Of a stretch of DNA of 64,000 nt, positions 27,201-35,500 are shown one piece after another. The translations under genes were made by a program, and so were the position numbers. How positions within the stretch are numbered: position 1 is the stretch's first letter; the number at the start of each line of letters is the position of its first letter. Origin of the DNA: a virus; the IMG/VR virus record IMGVR_UViG_3300021963_000102, positions 1-64,000 of that record, one strand, 5' to 3'. Below the pieces are notes generated by a model. That model made no database searches. It was not told the DNA's origin and saw only the letters and a program-made list of their open reading frames with translations.

Positions 27201-27612
27201 ATTGACGCTTAAGAGGTTGCTTAGGTGTGCTCATTGCAGCAGCAGATTGAACACCTGTAAGCTCTTTCATTTGTCTAGCACTACGTACAGCATCTCTTTG
27301 ATCTTTAATCATACTAACACCTTCTATAAAATCTACACCAGCTTGTATATAAGGAGCAGCACCAACAGGAGTTTTCATAGCTGATGGTGTAGCACTAGGT
27401 TTGATAGTTTGAGCAGGAGAAGTTTTATCTAATAATACATCTCTAGTGGGAATTTGTATTCTAGGTAGACCACCAGTAGGTATATTTCTACCAACCTGGG
27501 CTTTCCTAAACTCCTTTCCGTGTTTAGCCATAAAAGCTTCTTCTGTAGGAAACTTCTCATAGAATTCCTTTTCAGATTTAACACCAGCGATTTTGAGCAT
27601 CTGTTTTTTCAT
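24283..27612 (-). CDS. Virion protein with glycine zipper and M15-type peptidase, 1,109 aa
   Basis: Residues about 600-700 carry the D-Ala-D-Ala carboxypeptidase (VanY/M15) pattern: SGMRPG, then SRHASGQAMD with H638 and D645, then GPHIHFGYD with H694-x-H696. These supply the zinc ligands and catalytic residues of peptidoglycan peptidases. At about residues 241-277 there is a glycine zipper (GKGIGSAIGTAFGGPVGGAI), typical of membrane-inserting segments. The C-terminal third is Gln/Ala/Arg-rich and helical. The gene lies 1 bp after the 1,342-aa gene and before the polymerase unit. Cell-wall hydrolase plus membrane-insertion segment suggests a protein ejected from the particle to help DNA cross the envelope. 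The peptidase motif is clear; the ejection role is inferred. Confidence 0.78.
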   Translation of the reverse strand: MKKQMLKIAGVKSEKEFYEKFPTEEAFMAKHGKEFRKAQVGRNIPTGGLPRIQIPTRDVLLDKTSPAQTIKPSATPSAMKTPVGAAPYIQAGVDFIEGVSMIKDQRDAVRSARQMKELTGVQSAAAMSTPKQPLKRQYVRPEDVEFQPEQMFPSYGVGTNILAQDGAMIGGNPTEIQNMYNPGTLYTDLGYEPLNDNQDVKQYMRGGKLPRAATGLETFLQGDAGSSMMGSLNQIIQGNTPEAGNKIGKGIGSAIGTAFGGPVGGAIGGLLGSGLGGLVDRSEEKIKAYQDVSNRNLGNILGQQMGSNFQTMFSANVQDGGDVSPYKWVSHTWQPQVIASFGEHKLKDLLKPPTDADMLRAGGHLKEYTPPSAAAMSTERPAMQMGGELETHWGGYAETLSQNPYLPEGGETIMFRGQSHDESDGKGNTGIGITYGENPVEVERGEPAVKLQDGTSGESNLTVFGNIKITNSFADMLADSKAKGKKFKTYVADLSKQENKQNKLIEKSVDKLDELNVQSSFDKLAFGTLQANIQGANAKLKDLAEKKQNAAALQNAINDSKEEGLLNVTDDGRVLAQKGASIPKAQAGRSMSARAALRNVDPKILNLLELLNQKGYNVQATSGMRPGSQTAGGRESRHASGQAMDVVFPDLKGGAYDAILKDPEIASYLLQNDITAINEYDPTVQEKTGATGPHIHFGYDKGTPLADDFRKKASSIYPNITIGGTGRNFQNVSDITNYYKQFGYKGAENIDELQKWIVGEAKKNPSVASELTSYLRSVPLTNKGKRLYGPGANQIALDADRLFEQFNDGLWDYRFPRLTSLATTTKATEEGLKTVGLGGKKEEPKGRGPVSFNIPPVQPDPIPAGLRDLVPILTRRRMQPLDPNQLLGEMYALSQNQVEPVYAQKYIPELSTPYDISLQDILNANQADYNSTQRLTGYNPEALSMLNAQKYSANQRVLGEQFRLNQAKKDTVYKENRDILNQAKLANLQILDRQAERQAKALSNTKATTQEALNSISSKYAQNLNRQRQYAVMENMFNYRFTPGFRAINVNPTPTFNLPTVPGLVASYDDQGNLIYSDIGNPEAPSPTAPTGNKKGKRGANIAKAIKNL

Positions 27613-27613
27613 G

Positions 27614-30600
27614 TTATTGGTATTTATCTAACCATCCACCCTTGGTTGGTTTGTTATAGTTTGTAAAGTTAAGTGATTGGTCCAGCTTCTCAATAGGTTG
27701 AGCATCAGCATTATTCACACCACCATTCCTCTGTTTCTTCTTGCTCTCAATAAACTTCTTTCCGTATTCAGGAACACCCATCCTCTCATAGTCTTCAGGC
27801 TTCACAAATACAGTGTCTCCTTGTGGTGTTTTATATCCTACAAACGCAGCACCTCCACCATATGGAGTGGGAGCAAATACAGAAGATCCTTGGAAGTAGT
27901 CTGTTAAAACGGGTTTAGGTTGTTCCGTTTTTATTGTTTCTACTGGTAACTCTTTAACCTTTTTACTAACATAACGATTAAACAAACCACGTGAACGAGG
28001 ATCATCTTCAGAATATGGATGTTTAGGTTTTGCTTTTATATCCTTTGAGCTATATATTTTATCACCCTTCTGAGCTACAGGATACTCTGTTACATATTCA
28101 CCATCAAATTCATAATCCTCTCCAGGCTCCATATATTGTACATCTCCTGTATCAGATATACCAATGAGTGGTTCATACACTCCCTCCATAGTGATGTCTG
28201 TGGATGGGATGATAACAGGATTGCCCCAGTTCTCAGGGTTCCAATATCCCATAGGATCTACATTACCACCATCTTGAAGTTGCATTCCAGGACGCATTCT
28301 ATTTACATAACGTCTAATTTGTTCCATACTTAGAGGCTGTACATCTTCTTGTTCAAAAGATGTAATATTAGAAGTTGTAGGACGTGTTGTCAATCTCATT
28401 TCCCTTGGTGCTCCTCCTCCCTGTGGAATAAGTCCTATTAAAGGTCTTTGTATTCCTGATACATCATTTAACCTAGCTGCTGGTATATTGCTTCCTATTG
28501 CTCTGTTAACATCGCTAATAGCTGAGTTAGCCATCTTGCTCTCAATCATTAGATTCTTTAACAATCTAGGATTGATGGGATCACGATAGGCTAACACTAA
28601 ATTTAAATCATCTTGGTTTAATGTTGATAGATTACGTTTACCAAGTGTTTGTTGAACCCTATCAAGATATTGTTGTCTTACATCATTTGCCTGAACAATA
28701 CCAGCAGACTCATTTGCATAGCTTGGAAAAATACTACCTATATCATTGGACATTGGTACAGGTGTGGCATTTAATCTCTCAGCCATTGGTACTGCTCTCA
28801 TGGCCATTTCATAACTGTCAGCACTCATGCTTCCTGATCCAATAAATGTCTTACCTATATTACTAGGGTCTCCAAACACCTCGCTTCTTCTTTCAAGTAT
28901 TCTTCTTGAAACATCATCTTTAGCTGCAGCTCTTTGAGCTTCTGTAGGTAAACTACTATAAGGTCTTCTGAATAGAGTGGGAAATATATCATTTGCACCA
29001 CTTATATTGCCACGATACATAGAATATGCATCACTTAATTCAAACTGCTGACGAGCATCCTTTGCTTTTACTGCCATATCTACTACACTCCTTCTAAGTT
29101 GATTTCCCAGAAAGTTTGATCCAAAACGTGGTTCTCCAAGAACACCTCTCAATCTTAAAGCCTCAGGGATATCTCTATAGTTTTCTGCTAGTGAAAATAG
29201 GTCTCTTGCTGCTGTATACTCAGCTATGGGATTAGCCACTGTTGATCCTCTACGTGTATCATAAAGGGTGTTTAACATCTGAATCTTTTGATTCTCTGGA
29301 ATGTTAAGACCATATAAGAATGGCACAACATCTCTTGCAGATAGGTTCTGAGTGTTTTCAAGTAGCCATTGAGCAGAACGTGGATTATCTCTAAATCCAG
29401 TTGTTCTTCCTACATCTATTGCAACATCTCCAAGCTCTTTTATGTAATTACGTTGTTGTTTTGTAAAAGACACCTTAGAGGGATCCACTTCTGTTAACAC
29501 CCTTGCCATCTCATCAATGGTTTGCATTGGGAGATTTGGATTAGTGATGGCTGCTGCGTAAGCAGGATCTGCTTGAGCTAGTCCTCTAGTGGAAGCTATT
29601 TGCTCACCTACGTTTCTAAATGCTTCTCTAGCTGCTGGTGTTTCTATTAATTCTTTAACACGGTTTACACTCTCTGTAAAAGTTGAAACATTAATTGGAT
29701 CAACTGTGCCTGATTTTTTATAGAAAAGTAGGGGTGCAGCTGTCATAGCTTTTAATCCTACACCTTTTGACATTAGTCCTAACCCTTTCAATCCTCCAAC
29801 AACTCCCTTTGTCAAAGCTGCAGGTGCTCCTACATCAGCAACATCTATTACATCAGATAGGACATTTGTTGCTCCTTCTGCTACACCTTGTAAGCTTCCT
29901 CGTGTGAATGGTTCTACATAACGCTGTTGAGGAAACATAACATTGGAAGCCACTGCGCCTGGGGCTGTCATTATGTCTCTAGCAATGTTCATAGCAGTTC
30001 CTAAAACTGGTACATCATTGCTATAGTCGTAGTTTCTTAAAAGGTTCTTACCTCTTAACATTCTGGTTTTCAGAGAGTTATCACTAGCCAAATCACGTTG
30101 TTCCTCTAAAGAAAGTTCTGGGTTGTAATTAGGATTGTTCTCTATTAGAGTTTTTGTAACGTTCTCATATTTAACAGCATCAGAAACATGCTTTGGCCAT
30201 TTAGAAGGATCTTTAGCTAATTGTTTAAGTTCTTTGTCATCGTATAGTTTAAGAGCAGGATTGCTTCTTAAAGCTTCATATGTAGTGTTAGCTTTCTCTT
30301 GTTTATCTCTTTGCTGAGTGGCTGCAATGTTTGCAGACATTCTAGGATCTATCTTAGGACCTCTTAAATCTCCTGTAGCTCTAGGAATAAGTTTTAAACC
30401 ATCTTGACTAATAGTCTTAGGTCTGAAATCTAGTCCTTCTTGATAGTATTTCATCTCCTGTCCATTCTGTGCACTAGCCTTGGTCTTCTTAGCATAAGGA
30501 CCATTAGATGGAGCAGGGTTGATTGTACGTGCGTACATCATTCCTGTAGCACCAGGAAGGTTACCACCCATAGCAAACTGTCCACCCCATGCAGGACTGT

Positions 30601-31642
30601 AGTTACGTCCTTTTGTGTTATATCCTAGTCCTACAAATCCAGGAGGTAGGCTTACATCAGAGTTGTTAGCATTAGGTTTTGTTCCGTAGTTATCTTGCTT
30701 CTTTTGCTTTAACACTAGTCCTCCTTGCTCATACTTATCTAACCATCCACCATTCTCATTCTTAGGAAGATTCATAAATTCCAACGGAGAAATTTTGTAG
30801 TCTTTAGGATATTCTCTTACTAGTTCTTTATATTTTTCTTTAGCCTTGCTTTTCAGGAAATCTTCATACGTCTTAAATTTAGCCATTTCTGATTTAGAAA
30901 CATAAGGACTTGCACTACTTTTCCACTCAGATCCTCCAGGTACATTTTTAAACTCTTTAACATGACTCTTTCTCATGTCAAATAAAACAGACTCTGGATT
31001 TAACTTTTGTAAATTTATCACAGGTTCGGGATGAATACCATGATAAAGTCTCATATCTTCTTCTAAAGCTTGTTGAGCCTTGTACCTTTTTAAATCTTCT
31101 GGTGAGAATCTCCAAGCTTCATTATCTCTTAATGCCTCTCTAGTCTTACTGAAGCGATCAATATTACGTTTAGAACTAATGTATCCTTCAGTCATTGCCT
31201 TTTCAGCCCTAGGATCAGTCAGCAAATCTGATGTGTATACTACAGATTTTTTACCAGCACTACTGGCAGCTTTTGTAGCTTTTGTAGCTTTTGATGCTTT
31301 TCCTGCTAGTCCTGCTCCTAAAAGATTTACAGGATCAAGAAGGATGTCTGTAGCTATTGCACCAGCTTTGTTCTTGATTCCTATAGCTTCAGAAGGAGTT
31401 TGATACTCTCCTGTAAATAGTTTTGTAATAGCTCTTTGAGGAAAGGCAAGTGCATCAGATAGTCTATCCATCATATTAGAGGGAAGAGCTGTAAGCATTG
31501 TTCCAATCTGTGCCTTGTAGGGCTCAGCTCCTCCAGCAATAGCACCAAAGAACTTACGTTGCTTCTCAGTGAGAGGCTTCCCATGCACGCTCTTGTCGTG
31601 TAGGATTTTCCTTGCTTTTTTGGATGTGAGCTTCTTTGCCAT
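27614..31642 (-). CDS. Large virion protein, function unknown, 1,342 aa
   Basis: The start ATG overlaps the stop of the upstream gene by one base (TAATG). The N-terminus is very basic (MAKKLTSKKARKILHDKSVHGKPLTEKQRKFFGAIAGG), a type often found at the start of large structural proteins of Bacteroidota phages. An Ala/Gly/Lys-rich stretch near residue 115-130 (LAGKASKATKATKAASSAGK) and several MQDGG/KYQ/GGWLDKY-like short repeats (near residues 300 and 1335) are visible. No enzymatic motif was recognised. It sits between the tail genes and the peptidase protein, in the block of giant cargo-type genes. Tail or ejected virion component is inferred from position. Confidence 0.6.
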   Translation of the reverse strand: MAKKLTSKKARKILHDKSVHGKPLTEKQRKFFGAIAGGAEPYKAQIGTMLTALPSNMMDRLSDALAFPQRAITKLFTGEYQTPSEAIGIKNKAGAIATDILLDPVNLLGAGLAGKASKATKATKAASSAGKKSVVYTSDLLTDPRAEKAMTEGYISSKRNIDRFSKTREALRDNEAWRFSPEDLKRYKAQQALEEDMRLYHGIHPEPVINLQKLNPESVLFDMRKSHVKEFKNVPGGSEWKSSASPYVSKSEMAKFKTYEDFLKSKAKEKYKELVREYPKDYKISPLEFMNLPKNENGGWLDKYEQGGLVLKQKKQDNYGTKPNANNSDVSLPPGFVGLGYNTKGRNYSPAWGGQFAMGGNLPGATGMMYARTINPAPSNGPYAKKTKASAQNGQEMKYYQEGLDFRPKTISQDGLKLIPRATGDLRGPKIDPRMSANIAATQQRDKQEKANTTYEALRSNPALKLYDDKELKQLAKDPSKWPKHVSDAVKYENVTKTLIENNPNYNPELSLEEQRDLASDNSLKTRMLRGKNLLRNYDYSNDVPVLGTAMNIARDIMTAPGAVASNVMFPQQRYVEPFTRGSLQGVAEGATNVLSDVIDVADVGAPAALTKGVVGGLKGLGLMSKGVGLKAMTAAPLLFYKKSGTVDPINVSTFTESVNRVKELIETPAAREAFRNVGEQIASTRGLAQADPAYAAAITNPNLPMQTIDEMARVLTEVDPSKVSFTKQQRNYIKELGDVAIDVGRTTGFRDNPRSAQWLLENTQNLSARDVVPFLYGLNIPENQKIQMLNTLYDTRRGSTVANPIAEYTAARDLFSLAENYRDIPEALRLRGVLGEPRFGSNFLGNQLRRSVVDMAVKAKDARQQFELSDAYSMYRGNISGANDIFPTLFRRPYSSLPTEAQRAAAKDDVSRRILERRSEVFGDPSNIGKTFIGSGSMSADSYEMAMRAVPMAERLNATPVPMSNDIGSIFPSYANESAGIVQANDVRQQYLDRVQQTLGKRNLSTLNQDDLNLVLAYRDPINPRLLKNLMIESKMANSAISDVNRAIGSNIPAARLNDVSGIQRPLIGLIPQGGGAPREMRLTTRPTTSNITSFEQEDVQPLSMEQIRRYVNRMRPGMQLQDGGNVDPMGYWNPENWGNPVIIPSTDITMEGVYEPLIGISDTGDVQYMEPGEDYEFDGEYVTEYPVAQKGDKIYSSKDIKAKPKHPYSEDDPRSRGLFNRYVSKKVKELPVETIKTEQPKPVLTDYFQGSSVFAPTPYGGGAAFVGYKTPQGDTVFVKPEDYERMGVPEYGKKFIESKKKQRNGGVNNADAQPIEKLDQSLNFTNYNKPTKGGWLDKYQ

Positions 31643-32508
31643 TATTTATAAGAGATTTGGGCAGGTGTAAAGATGAATTGGCTAACCAGATGCACATCAG
31701 ACTTATTATCCAATATGTGCCTCACCTTCAGGTCTTTAGCTCTTAGAGGTTCCTTCTTGAAGGATCTCTTACCATAGTCCATATTAACCTGGTTTACCAC
31801 CTTATCCAAGGATAGAGATTCACAAGTGGTTAGGAACAGTGGAATAGATTTATTCTTTACCAGTGACCAGAAGGTGTTATACTGGTAGAAGTTATCACTC
31901 TTTGTGAATGTAATTGTTTTACTCTCAGTGTTATATATAGGATATTTTAAGTATTCGTTGAGGTTGTTGATGGGCTTTGGAACCAGTTCAAGCACACCTG
32001 TGCTTTGCTGACCGTTGTATAATACAGCTTTGTTAAACCATTCATTGTCAACCTCAATCCTATCGTTATCATTAAATACACCAGTAGTAGATAAAAAGTA
32101 CCTATAAGCCTTGGTGTAGTCTTTAACACATTGAAGAATCTCATCATAATAGGAATAGCTGAACGGATACTCAATAATATAGGGTTCGATGTTTCCATAA
32201 AATTTGTTGTAATTTACCACATCTGTCAAGTGTCTCCATACACAAGAGCTAAGCTTTTGTGTAAACGTGAGGGTCACTTGCTCATCAGGTGTCACCTGAG
32301 AGATGGGGAAGTTGATAACTTTCTTACAAGCACCCACCGACTGAATGATAATCACTGTAGCATCATCAGCCACACTATAGCTCACCCCTTCTATTAGCAC
32401 ACTCTTGGGCACATTTGTAGCTATAACATTTCCAAGGTTGTCAGAAATATTAAAGGGCCCAGATTTGGGGGAAGCTTTGGTGAGTTTTATATACACTACT
32501 TGTGCCAT
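31642..32508 (-). CDS. Tail-associated protein with GPFN-type N-terminal domain, 288 aa
   Basis: The chosen start is the ATG giving MAQVVYIKLTKASPKSGPFNI, 7 bp after the 1,822-aa gene; a longer in-frame TTG start would overlap that gene. Residues 1-70 (IKLTKASPKSGPFNISDNLG..., IIIQSVGACKKVI) resemble the whole of the 85-aa protein encoded at 41.6-41.9 kb. The remainder (SYYDEILQCVKDYTKAYRYFL, DKVVNQVNMDYGKRSFKKEPL) is mixed alpha/beta with no catalytic motif. Its place between the tail protein and the giant proteins points to a tail-tip or tail-fibre connector. Unrecognised family. Confidence 0.6.
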   Translation of the reverse strand: MAQVVYIKLTKASPKSGPFNISDNLGNVIATNVPKSVLIEGVSYSVADDATVIIIQSVGACKKVINFPISQVTPDEQVTLTFTQKLSSCVWRHLTDVVNYNKFYGNIEPYIIEYPFSYSYYDEILQCVKDYTKAYRYFLSTTGVFNDNDRIEVDNEWFNKAVLYNGQQSTGVLELVPKPINNLNEYLKYPIYNTESKTITFTKSDNFYQYNTFWSLVKNKSIPLFLTTCESLSLDKVVNQVNMDYGKRSFKKEPLRAKDLKVRHILDNKSDVHLVSQFIFTPAQISYK

Positions 32509-32515
32509 GTTCAAT

Positions 32516-35500
32516 TTATAAAGGTGGAAGTGTTGTTGTTGTAGTGGTGGTGCCACATGTATTTCCACAATAATCACCCTGTGTAGCTGTTCCAAATCCA
32601 AATGTAAATGTTACACTACCCTCAACAGCGCATAGTATGTTATAACTTCCATCAACACCTATGCTATCAGTTTGTGTAAATCCTTGACAATCAATCCATT
32701 GGAACGTAGCTCCTAGCTCAGAAGTGACAGTGTATTCATAACAATCATCACAACCAGGAGCTAGTGTAGTGGTGGTAGTGGTTGTACACTCTTCACAATC
32801 TGAATCTTGTGTACAAGGTGTTCCACAGAGTGTAATAATCACTCCAGGATCAGAATAAGGAACTATCTGTGTGCTAACACATATGTTGATAACTTGTCCT
32901 GCTTCTACAGGAGTGTAAGATAGCTGACTAGCATCACACTTGTAAGAAGCTACAAGGTGAGTGATTTCATTAGAATTGTATACAACATAACACTCACAAG
33001 GATAGGCAGTTGTTGTTGTAGTGGTTGTGCTTGTACTAGTGGTGGTGGTTGTGGTTATTTCACAAGCCTCACCCTCTAGGTCACAACCAGTGAAAGCTGT
33101 TGTGGTGGTAGTAGTAGTGATGCATCCTGAACCAACTAATGTTACATTTAGTCCTTTAGCTGCAGCATATATCTCATCTCCACATACACAAACTGTTTGA
33201 ATTTCACCGCCTATAATAGGAGTGCTGTTCTGTGGTTGATTGTTGCAATCTATATAGTCATAATAAAGTGTCTCAGAAGATTGATTCTCAACAGAATATG
33301 TAGTGCACTCACACTCAAATTGTGTTGTTGTAGTGGTGGTTGTATTAGGAACAGGATTACCCACTACAGCCTCAAAGTCAGCACAGCAATCATTCACTCC
33401 TGAATAGAAGAAGTTGTTCTCAGCTATATAGAAGTTAGGAATGTAGCTATGGAAGCTTATCCAGCTCTTAGTGTTGAAGTTGAAAGACAGGGTCCAGCTC
33501 TTGTTACAGAAGTATTCTGAGTCTGTCAGATACACCTGCTTTCTAATAATCTCTGTGCCATCACAGCATTCCACCTCTTCTTCTAGATAGAAGTTGAAGT
33601 CTGTGTCATCATAAACAATATTATTCAGCTTAGGGATGTAGTCAAGCTTAGTAATGATGACACGGTCAAACTTGCTATCATACACACCATGGAGTCCTAC
33701 ACCATTGAAATGGTTATCCACATCCACTTTAGGGAAGTAACGCAAGATTTCAAAAGCTAGATGGTCTGTAAAGAACCTGTTCATTCCTGATCCAAATGCT
33801 GACAAGTCTTGCACCTGATTACCAGCAATAAGAAACACTTGTCCACGCTTAGCATCTATTGTTATCTGTCCTTGTGGTATCTTCAGAAGCATCTTGTTTT
33901 GAGAGCCCACATATCCTAAATCAGTTTCTGCAAAGTCAATAGGAGGAGCACTTGTAAACAAAGAAGGATTACCTATATAGGCAGCCTGTGGATTGCTAGT
34001 GTTGATAGTGAGAAGCGTGTTGTATAACAAGCTCTTGTTCTCAAAACGAGCTAGAATAGCCTTGTTCTGTATACCATCTAAGCTCACTAGAGGTCCATAG
34101 TTCTGAGGGAAGTCAAAGAAAGAAGAAGCTCTATAAATCAACCAGTTGTTTGCATTTGGTGATGTGGTGAGTTCTTGGCTATCAGAATAGATGGTTCTGA
34201 ATGGGAAGTTGGTGAAACATACACTCTTCCAATCATAAGGAAGATGGGTGAATGTATTTTCTTTATTTTGCTTAGAGAATGTAGTGTTATAATAATAGGT
34301 GTTATCCTGAGCAATAGACACATAGTCTTCTTGCACCCAATCATCAGGAATACCTGTACTTACGTGAGGCCAGAAGTCACCTTCTCTATTGTTAAATGCT
34401 TGACGTAGATCAACATTGTAGGAGCTCTCACAATAGAAATAAGGCACACCATACGCAAACAAATACATCTTACCATCATAATATGTTCTACCAGGACTGG
34501 TGATAGGAGTTTGACTATTAGGACAGTCTAGGTTGTTAGCCTTAATAGATATGAAGTTTGTAAGTGTTTGTGGTCCAGCCACTGCTGTTGTAAGAATAGA
34601 ACGTCCTGAGTGCCAGTATACAGGATAGGCTACATTACCTATTTCATCAAAGAATATATCACTATCATCAGGAGCATTCACACGGTTATCTATAAAGAAA
34701 GGCAGTTTGGTCTTGAAAGCAAACTTGCTGATAAATGTATCTCCTCCAAAGAATGTAGCTACAATAGGACCTGTGAGAGGAGTGATGTCTCTTTGGAATC
34801 CTGTATCCACTGTGTCATAAGAATACATCTGTCCATATTGATTGACAAATATGTTCTTAAGAGATCCATAATAAGAGATGACACTTATATACTGTTCTTG
34901 AGCAGGGGTGCCACATGTTCCAGACTCACTAAGAGTTGTTCTAGATCTATCGTTTACAAGTCCTGAGATGGTAGGAGTTTGGTTAGGGAAAGGAAGAGCT
35001 GGTCTGTTTGACTTAGTCTTTAGATAGACAGAACTCTCTCTGCTCCAGTTGTTTACATTCTTATCATCACCCACTCCCTGCACACCAGGAATTAGATATT
35101 GTTTTAATTCTAGCTCACGCTGCTTCACTCCTAATCCATTGTTAATCAAGTTACTATAGTCATAGCTTGCTATAGAATTGTAGGAATAAGCGTAGTTGCG
35201 TCTAGTGATACCATTTACATAAATAGTTAGATAGGCTTGATAGGCAGCAAATAATGCTGATGCATTGTAGTCAGTGGTGATAGCTGCTATATTGTTTGCA
35301 CTGTTTAGTGCATCTTGTTGAGCCTCAGCACTTAGCAGTCTGTACATTGCATTCTTCTGCACTTGTACAAAATGGGATTTTCCAGCACCAAATATTACGT
35401 TCTCTAGTTTTAAAACGCCTCCTAAGAAAGGTTGACCAAATGAGGTTTCTGGAGAGTTGAATACATGTCTGTATTTAGATGAAGGATCATCAAAAGCATC

